NCBI GenBank assembly: GCA_947497635.1 | Contig: CANMHZ010000021.1 | Coordinates: forward strand, 1-11,785 | Direction of reading: 5' to 3' | DNA length: 11,785 bases | Origin: Helicobacteraceae bacterium | Lineage (GTDB): Bacteria; Campylobacterota; Campylobacteria; Campylobacterales; Sulfurimonadaceae | Shown: in pieces, positions 1 through 7,688 of the stretch | Layout of the letters: every line of letters begins with the position of its first letter | How positions within the stretch are numbered: the stretch's first letter is position 1 | Position numbers and translations under genes: made by a program | Notes under the pieces: generated by a model | What the model saw: only the letters and a program-made list of their open reading frames with translations | The model's database searches: none | Told to the model about the DNA's origin: nothing

Positions 1-1
1 T

Positions 2-169
2 GAGATCCAAACCTCGTCAAATCCCCATTTTCTGAGTGCTTTTAATCGAAGTGTCTTTCGGATTGTGAGTGAAGTTCTCTTTTATCTTGGATTTTTGTGG
101 GGGATGTTTGATCCTTACCGACGGACATGGCATGATCTCAGTGCCAAAACTTTAGTGATTAATGCGTAA
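2..169 (+). CDS. RDD-family membrane protein, C-terminal end (partial)
   Basis: This is an open frame running in from the left edge and ending at TAA 167-169, about 55 residues long. It contains a hydrophobic stretch (VLFYLGFLWGMF) followed by FDPYRRTWHD and AKTLVINA. The pattern of a last membrane helix, an F-D-x-x-R-R-T-W-H-D motif and A-K-T at the C-terminus is typical of RDD-domain inner-membrane proteins, whose exact role is mostly unknown. The stop overlaps the lptD start (ATGCGTAA), which implies co-transcription and translational coupling. The family call rests on this C-terminal signature only, because the rest lies outside the window. Confidence 0.7.
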   Translation, partial: EIQTSSNPHFLSAFNRSVFRIVSEVLFYLGFLWGMFDPYRRTWHDLSAKTLVINA

Positions 170-2297
170 CGTTTTTCTTTTATCGATAGTGGGTGTTGCT
201 GCATTGATGGGGGGCGAGCGTGTAGAGCTTATCGGCTCCAATGTAGATGCCAATGGTTCATTGGTTCAAGCAGTGGTCTCCCCCTCGATTTTATATCAAG
301 ATCAGATTTTAAGTGCCAATAAGTTGACATACGATCGTAATACAAGTGTCGTCGAAGCTTTCGGAGACGTAAGTCTTTTTAAAGCAGGGCACTATCATAT
401 GATTAGCGACTATGCGTGGCTCAATATGGACTTAAACACTCGCTACTCCAAACCCTATTATATGATTGATCACAACACTGGCGCATGGATGAACAGCGAT
501 GAAGCAAGCGGGTGTGAAAATAAAATTGATCTAGCAAGCGGAATGCTCTCTGGCTGTAACTCAACGGATCCTCTCTGGAAACTCCATTTTACTAGCGCCA
601 ATTATGACACTGCAGCACAATGGGTTAATATTTACAATGCGCGGTTATATATTAAAGATGTCCCCGTGATGTATTTTCCCTATTTTGGTTATCCGACGGA
701 TACTACACGTCGAAGTGGATTATTAATGCCAACGCTGGGACTCTCCAATGTGGAAGGGTTCCTCTATCAGCAACCTATCTATTTCGCGCCGCAAAATTCA
801 TGGGATTTAGAGCTTCGTCCCCAAATTCGTACCTCAAGAGGAGAGGGTGTTTATGGGGATTTGAGATTTGTGGACTCTCCTCATTCGAAAGGATCGGTAC
901 GGTTCGGGTATTTTCAAGAGCAAAAAGATTATGCCACTCAATATGACTTGGCGCATGCTACGCATTATGGGTATAACGCAACCTATAATCATAGTGGCTT
1001 TTTAAAAGATTGGTTCGGTGTAAACTTAAGTGGCGAGTCAGGATTGTATCTTAATGCCAGTCGAATGTCCGATGTCGATTACCTAAATCTTCAACATGGT
1101 AATCAAATCAATAGTGTGACGGCAAATCAAGTCGTTTCTCGTGTCAATAGTTATTACAGCAGTGAAGATAATTATTTTGGTGCTTATATCAAATATTATC
1201 AATATCTTAATCAAAGTTCAAATGCCCAAACAATTCAAACCGTACCATCGTTACAATATCATCGTTATTTAGAGACTTTTTTCGGGGATCATCTATTGAT
1301 AAATACGGATGCGACGGTAAATAATTTTTATCGAAGTGAAGGGAAAGCCGCCGTTCAAGGGGATATAACTATTCCAGTGACACTACAAACTGCGCTCTTT
1401 GATGATTATCTGGATGTGAGTTATAGTGCGAATGGCTCATTACGAATGATTGGATTTTACGGTAACGAAAAGCCAAATGAGATAGGTAGTATTTACGATA
1501 AAGGGACGTACGGACAACTTGATCATACCTTCAAGATGGGCTCAACGCTAATTCGTCCCTACGAAACAATAACGCATATTTTAAACCCAGAAATAAGTTA
1601 TACGTATGCGGGAAGCCGTTTGTACGATGGCTATTATCAAACCTATCATACTTCTTGCAGCGTCGGAAGCACTGATCCTGCGTGTGAATATTATACGTTA
1701 AATGAGCCTAAAGATAACGTCGCTTTAGCCCTTAATAATTATCTTTTTAAGGATAATAAACAGCTTTTCGTTGATCGATTGTCTCAAAATTTTGCCCATG
1801 ATAAAGTAGGAACTGCGTACGGTGAGCTTCAAAACGAGTTGGAGTGGCAAGTATCGAGCACTATTTCCTTGTACAATCAGACGGCATACAATCATGATCG
1901 TAATGTAATTTCAAAAGAACAAAATACAGTGCGCTATAATGGTGAGATCCTAACGGGTGGACTGAGTCACTATTACACGGATATTCTTTTGAATAGTGCT
2001 CCTGTATATGCGTCTTACTTTACCGCTGATATGGCATATCGACCCAACCATTATTATCGGTTCTTTGGTCAAATAGCGTATGATTACCATGCAGATATAC
2101 TGAAGCGGGGTGAGGTTGGATTCTTATACACACAGCGGTGTTTTGATTTTGGATTGAAATTTGTTCAAAATATTCGTCCAATTTTAACCAATGTAGTGGG
2201 AAGTGATTCGGTCAATGATTCGTATCTTTTTATCACGGTTAATTTAAAACCGTTGGGTGGATCTATATTTAATTATAAACTTACGACGGGTCAATGA
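162..2297 (+). CDS. lptD: LPS-assembly protein LptD (OstA)
   Basis: LptD is the outer-membrane beta-barrel that, with its plug lipoprotein LptE, inserts lipopolysaccharide into the outer leaflet at the end of the Lpt bridge. The 711-residue product starts with a short signal peptide (residues 1 to about 17). Next is an OstA-like jelly-roll region (about 20-130) with repeating 'SANKLTYDRNTSVVEAFGDV' style strands. The conserved LptD segment RRSGLLMPTLG lies at 183-193, and a long aromatic-rich barrel follows to the C-terminus. Cysteines include C118 and C132 just before the barrel, plus a pair in the TSCSVGSTDPAC loop, and could form disulfides as in enterobacterial LptD; that is inference. 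The start overlaps the RDD-gene stop by 8 bases and has no clear ribosome binding site, so coupling is likely. Its stop overlaps the next gene's first ATG (ATGA). It is shorter than E. coli LptD (about 784 residues), which is usual for this phylum. Confidence 0.93.
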   Translation: MRNVFLLSIVGVAALMGGERVELIGSNVDANGSLVQAVVSPSILYQDQILSANKLTYDRNTSVVEAFGDVSLFKAGHYHMISDYAWLNMDLNTRYSKPYYMIDHNTGAWMNSDEASGCENKIDLASGMLSGCNSTDPLWKLHFTSANYDTAAQWVNIYNARLYIKDVPVMYFPYFGYPTDTTRRSGLLMPTLGLSNVEGFLYQQPIYFAPQNSWDLELRPQIRTSRGEGVYGDLRFVDSPHSKGSVRFGYFQEQKDYATQYDLAHATHYGYNATYNHSGFLKDWFGVNLSGESGLYLNASRMSDVDYLNLQHGNQINSVTANQVVSRVNSYYSSEDNYFGAYIKYYQYLNQSSNAQTIQTVPSLQYHRYLETFFGDHLLINTDATVNNFYRSEGKAAVQGDITIPVTLQTALFDDYLDVSYSANGSLRMIGFYGNEKPNEIGSIYDKGTYGQLDHTFKMGSTLIRPYETITHILNPEISYTYAGSRLYDGYYQTYHTSCSVGSTDPACEYYTLNEPKDNVALALNNYLFKDNKQLFVDRLSQNFAHDKVGTAYGELQNELEWQVSSTISLYNQTAYNHDRNVISKEQNTVRYNGEILTGGLSHYYTDILLNSAPVYASYFTADMAYRPNHYYRFFGQIAYDYHADILKRGEVGFLYTQRCFDFGLKFVQNIRPILTNVVGSDSVNDSYLFITVNLKPLGGSIFNYKLTTGQ

Positions 2298-2305
2298 GGA
2301 AAAAA

Positions 2306-3706
2306 ATGAAATTAGAAGCTAGAATCGGATTGTTTGTCGTAGTGATACTTGGAGCGTTGCTTTTTTTATCCACACAGGTGACATCAATTGGAAAATGGGG
2401 TCAAAAAGGGTATCCTGTTGAGGCGTATGTTGATGATGCTTCGGGGGTAGAAAAGCACACCCATGTCTCTATGAGCGGGGTAGAAATAGGGGATGTGGAT
2501 AATATTACGATTGAAGGAAAGAAAGTACGATTGACATTGAAAATCAATGAAGGGGTTAAAATTCCTGAGGATTCGTTGGTGATTGTCGCACAAGAGTCAC
2601 TATTGGGGTCAAAAGTTATTAATATCGTAGCGGGAGATTCTACCTCAAATCTTGCAGAGGGTGGAGTATTAATGCAATCCAAACGATATGCGTCGTTTGA
2701 CCAAACGAGTGATTCTATTAACAACGCTGCCAAAGAGATGGAGTTAATGTTACATGATTTTCGATCCACCTTGGATGATGAGCATCGTGCTGCTATTCAA
2801 GAAGCGATTATGGCGTTTCGTAATGTTGGGGTCAATATGAATGGTGTGATCGTGGATAATCGCGATGATTTGCATGAGGCAATTAGTAATTTTAGAACGA
2901 TGTCGGCTAAATTTGCTCAAACGGCAGATATTGTCAATAAAGATTTGCCTACCATTATGGAGCGAATGAACTCTTTGACTGCCCGTATGGATAATATTAG
3001 CGGTTCTTTAGAGCATACCCTTCCCGAGGCCGTCAATAAATTTATTGGTGTTGAAGGTAATGTCAGCGTCATGTTAACTGAAAATCGTGCCTCTTTAAAA
3101 AATACACTCGACTCAGCAGGAGCGTTTTTCAAAAGTGGGGACAATGCATTTGATCGAGTGGATACGCTTCTTAGTAGCTTTACGACGAGTGAATTGCAAG
3201 TGGCGATGCATACGGATGCTATGATGCGTGATGGATATGGGAAAATTTATTTGGGCGCTACTTATCTTCCCAATCCAGAAACGTATTATATGTTTGATCT
3301 TGTCAGTACGGATGATTATTCGAATTATCCTACCCTGATTCCAGGAAAACATATCGATACGAGTACTTATTACTCAGCACAGTATGGAAAGCGTTTTGAT
3401 AACACCTTGTTACGTTTTGGTGCGATTGAATCAACAGGGGGTGTCGGGATTGATTATTTCAGGAATCATGATAAACTCAAATTTTCAACAGAAGCATTTG
3501 ATTTCAATGCAATGAATGATCGTCGTTCCAATCAAGCTCACCTGAAAGCTCAAGTGCGTTATCAAGTTCTCAAGCATTTGGAACTATATGGTGGCTGGGA
3601 TAATTTCCTCAATCCACAGTCTCAAAATGTCTTTATGGGTCTAGGTCTTCGCTTTATCGATAATGACATTAAGTATCTATCCGGCGCGTCATCGATGGCG
3701 AAATAA
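2306..3706 (+). CDS. MCE/MlaD-family lipid-transport protein with C-terminal beta-rich domain
   Basis: MCE proteins form hexameric rings or tunnels that carry phospholipids across the periplasm, normally fed by an MlaE/MlaF ABC transporter. I choose ATG 2306 (466 residues) because AGGA at 2297-2300 sits 5 bases upstream. An in-frame ATG at 2294, giving 470 residues, overlaps the lptD stop and is the alternative. An N-terminal membrane anchor covers residues 7-24 and one MCE domain covers about 36-115 (YPVEAYVDDASGVEKHTHV, then GVEIGDV, then LLGSKVINI). A long helical region (about 130-290) probably builds the tunnel. A Tyr/Phe-rich alternating C-terminal domain (about 305-455) ends GLGLRF, like an outer-membrane strand. 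No MlaE or MlaF gene is next to it, so the partner transporter must be elsewhere. The MCE call is firm; the role of the C-terminal domain is inference. Confidence 0.85.
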   Translation: MKLEARIGLFVVVILGALLFLSTQVTSIGKWGQKGYPVEAYVDDASGVEKHTHVSMSGVEIGDVDNITIEGKKVRLTLKINEGVKIPEDSLVIVAQESLLGSKVINIVAGDSTSNLAEGGVLMQSKRYASFDQTSDSINNAAKEMELMLHDFRSTLDDEHRAAIQEAIMAFRNVGVNMNGVIVDNRDDLHEAISNFRTMSAKFAQTADIVNKDLPTIMERMNSLTARMDNISGSLEHTLPEAVNKFIGVEGNVSVMLTENRASLKNTLDSAGAFFKSGDNAFDRVDTLLSSFTTSELQVAMHTDAMMRDGYGKIYLGATYLPNPETYYMFDLVSTDDYSNYPTLIPGKHIDTSTYYSAQYGKRFDNTLLRFGAIESTGGVGIDYFRNHDKLKFSTEAFDFNAMNDRRSNQAHLKAQVRYQVLKHLELYGGWDNFLNPQSQNVFMGLGLRFIDNDIKYLSGASSMAK

Positions 3707-3733
3707 ACCGTTAAAATAATATTAAGGAAATAC

Positions 3734-5911
3734 ATGAAATACGATGTTACATTGGCACTAACCAACAAAGAAGAGTCTTACTCATTAAATCACGTAGCAG
3801 CGCAAGCTAATGGAGCAGTATGGCTCACATCGGGTAATACCGTTATTTTAGCAACGGTTGTTGTCGATGAGACTGATTTTGTCGATGAAGATTTTCTCCC
3901 ATTGACAGTACAGTATCTTGAAAAAAGTTATGCAGCAGGCAAGTTTCCAGGTGGATTTATCAAGCGGGAAACAAAACCGAGTGATTTTGAGGCATTGACC
4001 TCCCGTATCGTGGATCGTTCATTACGTCCACTTTTTCCAAAAGGGTTTGCCAATCCGATTCAAATTTCGATTTTAGTTTTGAGTAGTGACAATGAGTCAG
4101 ATCTGCAAGTATTGGCACTCAATGCTGCTTCTGCTGCCCTTTATGTTTCTGATATTGATATTTTTACTTCGGTAAGTGCGGTACGTGTGGCGAAAGTGGA
4201 GGGGGAAATTGTTATCAATCCAACCCTTTCTCAATTGGGGAATAGCACCCTTGATTTATACCTCGCAGGTAGCCGAGATGATATGCTGATGATAGAAATG
4301 CAAGCGTATGGAAGTGATGAGCTTCAGATGATGGAAATGGGAATGGTAGAGCCGTTTGTCGATCCTCTTATGTCTCAGCAAATGATGACACTACGTCAAA
4401 GTAATGCTATGACTGAAGATGAACTTATTGAAGTATTGGCTCAGGCACAAGCAGAACTTAAAAGTGCTAATACAGCCTACGAGTTAGCTTTCAAACCGCA
4501 TGCGAAGTTTGCCTTTGAGTTAAAATATGTTCTGAGTGAAATTGACACCACAATGGTTGATTATGTTCGTGCACAGCATACGGATGATTTGAAACGTGGT
4601 ATTGCCCAAATGGCAAAAACAGAACGTTCGAAAGCCCTCCGCACTATTCGTAAAGTAATTATGGCTGAAAAGCCAGAATGGAATGAACACGAGCTCAAAA
4701 AAGCGATTGAACAGGTTAAGCGATCCATGGTAAGAGCCCAAATTTTGGACGAAAATGTACGTGCCGATGGTCGTGCTCTTACCGAAGTACGTCCAATTTC
4801 TATCGAGACGAATGTATTGCCAAGTGCTCATGCCTCAGCACTCTTTACTCGTGGTCAAACACAAGCGCTTGTGGTATTGACATTAGGGGGATCTAAAGAT
4901 GCTCAAATGTATGAGAACCTTACCGATAGTGGTACCCAAAATGAAGCCTTTATGGTGCATTACAACTTTCCAGGATTCAGCGTTGGAGAACCATCTCCTA
5001 TTGGTGCCCCACGACGAAGAGAATTAGGTCACGGAAATCTTGCCAAACGTGCATTGGAAGGGGCAACCGTTCGTAATGGACAAACAATTCGTCTTGTTTC
5101 TGAAATTTTAGAATCCAATGGCTCTTCTTCTATGGCAACCATTTGTGGTGGATATATGGCACTTCGTGCAGGTGACATAGAAGTATGTGATCCGATTGCA
5201 GGAGTTGCTATGGGGATGATACAAGAGGGAAATCGCCACGCAATTTTGACCGATATCATGGGATTAGAAGATCACGATGGTGATTTGGATTTCAAAGTAG
5301 CAGGAACCAAAGAGGGTATCACTGCGATGCAAATGGATATCAAGCTTGGTGGTATTGCTTTAGATGTATTGAAAGAAGCACTCTATCAAGCCAAAGATGC
5401 TCGCGCCCATATTATTGATATTATGGTTGCATCCGAAGAGAATATCGAACTAAACGAAGGGACATTGCCAAGTACCGATTTATTCCATATTGACCCAAGC
5501 TTTATCGGTGATATTATCGGTCAAGCGGGTAAAACGATCCGTGAAATTATTGAGAAATTTGATGTTGCCATTGATATTGACAAGAAAAAAGGATCGGTTA
5601 AGCTTACAGGGAAAAATCGTGATGGACTCAAAGGGGCGCGTGATCATATTGAGGGAATCATCAGTGGTGTAGAATCGACTCCCAAAGTCGAGTACAAAGT
5701 GGGTGATGTCGTCAATGGAAAAGTAAAAAAAATTGTTGACTTCGGGGCATTCATAGAGCTTCCAGGGGGAATTGATGGATTGATCCATATCTCTAAGCTT
5801 TCCGATGGACATATCAGCCGTGTCAGTGATGTGGTTAGTGAAGGGGATGATATTCGTGTAGAGATTGTTGAATTCAAAGGAAATAAGATCGGATTGGCTC
5901 GGGCTAAGTAA
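3734..5911 (+). CDS. pnp: Polynucleotide phosphorylase (PNPase)
   Basis: PNPase is a trimeric 3'-to-5' phosphorolytic exoribonuclease that releases nucleoside diphosphates, and is a core RNA-decay enzyme of the cytoplasm. The 725-residue protein has the full family layout. The first RNase PH core covers about 10-230, with FPGGFIKRE and the SRIVDRSLRPLFP motif. A helical linker follows, then the second RNase PH core with NFPGFSVGE and the LEDHDGDLDFKVAG motif. There, D513 and D519 match the catalytic metal-binding aspartates D486 and D492 of the E. coli enzyme. A KH domain follows with the G-x-x-G loop at 596-599 (GQAGKTIREI), then an S1 RNA-binding domain from about 657 to the end. AAGGAA at 3724-3729 is placed as ribosome binding site. 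It lies 27 bases after the MCE gene and probably belongs to the same transcript. Confidence 0.97.
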   Translation: MKYDVTLALTNKEESYSLNHVAAQANGAVWLTSGNTVILATVVVDETDFVDEDFLPLTVQYLEKSYAAGKFPGGFIKRETKPSDFEALTSRIVDRSLRPLFPKGFANPIQISILVLSSDNESDLQVLALNAASAALYVSDIDIFTSVSAVRVAKVEGEIVINPTLSQLGNSTLDLYLAGSRDDMLMIEMQAYGSDELQMMEMGMVEPFVDPLMSQQMMTLRQSNAMTEDELIEVLAQAQAELKSANTAYELAFKPHAKFAFELKYVLSEIDTTMVDYVRAQHTDDLKRGIAQMAKTERSKALRTIRKVIMAEKPEWNEHELKKAIEQVKRSMVRAQILDENVRADGRALTEVRPISIETNVLPSAHASALFTRGQTQALVVLTLGGSKDAQMYENLTDSGTQNEAFMVHYNFPGFSVGEPSPIGAPRRRELGHGNLAKRALEGATVRNGQTIRLVSEILESNGSSSMATICGGYMALRAGDIEVCDPIAGVAMGMIQEGNRHAILTDIMGLEDHDGDLDFKVAGTKEGITAMQMDIKLGGIALDVLKEALYQAKDARAHIIDIMVASEENIELNEGTLPSTDLFHIDPSFIGDIIGQAGKTIREIIEKFDVAIDIDKKKGSVKLTGKNRDGLKGARDHIEGIISGVESTPKVEYKVGDVVNGKVKKIVDFGAFIELPGGIDGLIHISKLSDGHISRVSDVVSEGDDIRVEIVEFKGNKIGLARAK

Positions 5912-5912
5912 A

Positions 5913-5936
5913 TTTTTAGCTGAGCGCCACTATAAT
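5913..5936 (+). promoter_or_regulatory. Predicted sigma-70 promoter of atpE
   Basis: A perfect TATAAT -10 hexamer lies at 5931-5936. It is preceded by a T-rich stretch (TTTTTA from 5913), which in Campylobacterota often stands in for a -35 box. It sits in the only sizeable gap of the + strand region, about 70 bases upstream of the atpE start, and would give a leader of roughly 60 bases. Confidence 0.6.
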
Positions 5937-6004
5937 GCCGTTCACAAAGTGATAAGTAGGGACACTATCCGAACAGACTTTGATTTTAATGACGGAGATT
6001 ACTT

Positions 6005-6370
6005 ATGAAAAAAGTTATTTTTCTTATGCTCGCTCTTGTTGCTGCAGCATTCGGTGCTGAAGAAGTAGTAGCAGTAGTTGATACTGCTGTTGCAGCTGCT
6101 CCAGCAACTGCTGATGTAGCTAACCAAATGCTTAAAGCGTACTCTATGATCGCTGCGGGTGTTGGTCTTGGTTTAGCTGCTCTTGGTGGAGCTATCGGTA
6201 TGGGTAACACTGCTGCTGCTACCATCGCTGGTACTGCACGTAACCCAGGTCTTGGCGGGAAATTGATGACAACTATGTTCATCGCTCTTGCTATGATCGA
6301 AGCGCAAGTTATCTATACATTGGTAATTGCTCTTATCGCTCTTTACGCTAATCCATATTTGGTAGCGTAA
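6005..6370 (+). CDS. atpE: F0F1 ATP synthase subunit c
   Basis: Subunit c forms the membrane ring that rotates as ions pass through F0. The 121-residue product has an N-terminal signal-like leader (MKKVIFLMLALVAAAFGAEE), an Ala/Val-rich spacer to about residue 38, and then the two-helix hairpin. Helix 1 carries the glycine-rich GLGLAALGGAIGMGN motif. The loop TARNPGLG is the F1-contacting polar loop. Helix 2 carries the ion-binding glutamate in FIALAMIEAQVIY. The leader plus hairpin arrangement is typical of Campylobacterota subunit c. GGAG at 5994-5997 lies 7 bases before the ATG. It has its own upstream -10 box and a terminator immediately after it, so it appears monocistronic and apart from the other atp genes, as is usual in this phylum. 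Confidence 0.96.
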   Translation: MKKVIFLMLALVAAAFGAEEVVAVVDTAVAAAPATADVANQMLKAYSMIAAGVGLGLAALGGAIGMGNTAAATIAGTARNPGLGGKLMTTMFIALAMIEAQVIYTLVIALIALYANPYLVA

Positions 6371-6382
6371 GTTTACAACCTC

Positions 6383-6416
6383 TGGTCGGCTTAGGCTGAT
6401 CATTTTCTTCTTTTAT
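6383..6416 (+). terminator. Intrinsic terminator after atpE
   Basis: An 8-bp stem pairs TGGTCGGC (6383-6390) with GCTGATCA (6395-6402), including two G-T wobbles and a TTAG loop. A T-rich run follows (TTTTCTTCTTTTAT, from 6403). It starts 12 bases after the atpE stop and ends just before the tRNA. Confidence 0.7.
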
Positions 6417-6418
6417 AT

Positions 6419-6502
6419 GCGGACGTGGTGGAATGGTAGACACGCTACCTTGAGGTGGTAGTGCCAACAGGTGTGGGGGTTCAAATCCCCCCGTCCGCAC
6501 CA
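6419..6502 (+). tRNA. tRNA-Leu (anticodon GAG)
   Basis: An 84-base class II tRNA can be folded by eye. The acceptor stem GCGGACG (6419-6425) pairs with CGTCCGC (6492-6498), followed by discriminator A and encoded CCA (6500-6502). The anticodon arm CTACC/GGTAG (6445-6449, 6457-6461) has loop TTGAGGT, giving anticodon GAG at 6452-6454, which reads CUC and CUU leucine codons. The long variable arm (6462-6474, GCC/GGT stem) and the T arm GGGGG-TTCAAAT-CCCCC (6475-6491) confirm a leucine-type tRNA. The phage-type integrase gene lies immediately downstream in opposite orientation, marking this gene as the integration target. Confidence 0.96.
6475..6502. other. Candidate attachment-site core (3' end of tRNA-Leu)
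   Basis: Tyrosine integrases that target tRNA genes usually use the T-arm to CCA portion as the identity core, leaving a complete tRNA after integration. Here the tRNA is intact, and the integrase stop codon is only about 75 bases away, pointing at it. The exact core cannot be defined, because the second copy expected at the far end of the prophage lies outside the window. Confidence 0.35.
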
Positions 6503-6513
6503 ATTAACTCTTT

Positions 6514-6580
6514 AAACCCCCTAGAACAGCCACTTTCAAGCCTCTTAACGAAAATCACTTAAAACCCCTATACACCCCTA
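6514..6580. repeat. CCCCTA direct repeats between tRNA and integrase gene
   Basis: Three related units lie in the short gap: AAACCCCCTA at 6514-6523, ACCCCTA at 6564-6570 and ACCCCTA at 6574-6580. The last two are spaced exactly 10 bases apart, one helical turn, and the third overlaps the integrase stop codon. Their position beside the att region makes them candidate integrase or accessory-factor binding sites. This is inference from placement only. Confidence 0.3.
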
Positions 6581-7450
6581 ATACGGATTTATGTCTAATT
6601 TGAAATCAAATTTTCCATCATTAATGAATTTTGCGTAGACTTGATGAACCATCTGAGAATCACGATGACCAAGTATTTGAGCGAGGTTGTGCGGAGTAGT
6701 GTAACCACCTGAAAGCATCATAGTTGCGAAAGTATGACGGGTATTATAAAGCCGACGATATTTTATATCAAGCTCATCAAAGATCGGTAACCAAAACTTA
6801 TTTGAGAAAGTTTCATTGTGCTTGTACGGTTCACCAAACTGAGTAACAAATAGATACTCATGATCATGATGATCGTAAAGTGCTTGAAGATGGGGGCGAA
6901 GTAGATCAAGAATAGGAACGGAACGAATACCGCTTTGCGTTTTGGGCGAGTTCTCCCCATGGCGTCCCCGTGTACGCTTGATTTTCATAAGATTTTTTTC
7001 AAAATTAACATCTTCTTTTTTCAATCCCATGATCTCACCTGAGCGCATCCCAGTGTAAAATGCAATATAGAGATAGTGTTTAAAATTGAAATTTTCAACA
7101 TGATTGATAATTTGGTGCATCTCTTTGACACTAAAGGGAAGGATTTCAACTTTTACAATACGGGGTTTACGTAGGAAACGGCAAGGATTAGAACTTATTA
7201 CCTCGTCATAGATTGCTTCTTGAAAAATTCCTGTCAGCATTGAGATATAATGCGTCAAAGTTTTATTTGAACATTCATAATTTAGCAGCCAAAGACGCAG
7301 TTCACTAGCTTTAATCTCTGAAATAATACGACCTTGAAACGATGGAAGGATTTTATTACGAATAGTGCCATCATAACGGTAGTAGGTAGAGGGTTTTAGT
7401 TCTACTTTTTTAATTTTGAGATAGGTTTCAGCGTAATATTCAAAGGTCAT
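6578..7450 (-). CDS. int: Tyrosine recombinase / phage integrase
   Basis: It catalyses site-specific integration and excision of the element, here most likely at tRNA-Leu. The 290-residue protein has a helical core-binding domain (about 1-95) and a catalytic domain. Catalytic residues visible are R136 in YTGMRSGEI, K170 in the SPKTQSGIR hairpin, R238 and H239 in NTRHTFAT, H262 in LGHRD and the nucleophile Y272. Position 235 (LYNTRH) holds Tyr where many family members have the first His of H-x-x-R; this substitution is common in phage integrases. The protein starts directly at the SAM-like domain and lacks the N-terminal arm-DNA-binding domain of lambda-type integrases (usually 350-400 residues). 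Its ATG overlaps the end of the preceding small gene by 11 bases, and only a weak GGA is seen as ribosome binding site, so translation is probably coupled. It is the last gene of the - strand operon. Confidence 0.93.
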   Translation of the reverse strand: MTFEYYAETYLKIKKVELKPSTYYRYDGTIRNKILPSFQGRIISEIKASELRLWLLNYECSNKTLTHYISMLTGIFQEAIYDEVISSNPCRFLRKPRIVKVEILPFSVKEMHQIINHVENFNFKHYLYIAFYTGMRSGEIMGLKKEDVNFEKNLMKIKRTRGRHGENSPKTQSGIRSVPILDLLRPHLQALYDHHDHEYLFVTQFGEPYKHNETFSNKFWLPIFDELDIKYRRLYNTRHTFATMMLSGGYTTPHNLAQILGHRDSQMVHQVYAKFINDGKFDFKLDINPY

Positions 7451-7460
7451 TTTTTAAATC
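7439..7460. repeat. Gene-junction repeat type 1, copy at integrase start
   Basis: This 22-base junction (end of the zinc-finger-like gene and start of int) matches 7711-7730, apart from one substitution and a 2-base length difference in the T run. In the coding direction both read GATTTAAAA..ATGAC.TTTGAA. Each copy contains both the stop of one gene and the start of the next frame. Confidence 0.7.
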
Positions 7461-7688
7461 CAAAATAGTATTAGTACCATTACCCAATAAATTACATAAT
7501 CTAAATATATCACCGCGTAACAATTTACGTGCCTCCTTAGTAGGTCTAAGCTTGATTATTGACTTTTCAAAAGCATTTTTGAACTTACTAAAATCACGAC
7601 AAGTATCACTACAATAGATAGATGGTTTAAACTTATCAATCTTTTGAATTGGATTACCGCAAACGGAACAAATACGATTACTACACAT
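7440..7688 (-). CDS. Small zinc-finger-like protein upstream of int
   Basis: I do not recognise a named family. I place the start at ATG 7688 (82 residues) because GGGGG (7696-7700) lies 7 bases upstream. Longer readings from ATG 7694 or TTG 7715 leave no room for a ribosome binding site or place it inside the coding region. The N-terminus has C7-x-x-C10-G and Y-C26-S-D-T-C30-R, a CxxC plus YCSxxCR arrangement typical of small treble-clef or ribbon zinc-binding modules. The C-terminal half is rich in Lys and Arg (IIKLRPTKEARKLLRGD) and probably helical. This suggests a nucleic-acid-binding regulator, perhaps an excision or directionality factor or a transcription regulator of the phage, but that is inference. 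Its stop overlaps the integrase start. Confidence 0.7.
   Translation of the reverse strand: MCSNRICSVCGNPIQKIDKFKPSIYCSDTCRDFSKFKNAFEKSIIKLRPTKEARKLLRGDIFRLCNLLGNGTNTILDLKNDL

Noticed and set aside
2401..2769. 122-residue open frame on the - strand
   Set aside because: It lies wholly antisense to the MCE domain of a well-supported gene, and its protein shows no motif or plausible start context.
4520..4831. 103-residue - strand frame inside pnp
   Set aside because: Antisense to conserved PNPase coding sequence with no recognisable features.
5986..6282. 98-residue - strand frame rich in Ala and Pro
   Set aside because: Mirror of the Ala/Gly-rich atpE coding sequence; the composition is explained by the sense gene.
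6503..6577. Intrinsic terminator for the prophage operon between int and tRNA-Leu
   Set aside because: No stem of useful length followed by a T run could be found on the - strand here.
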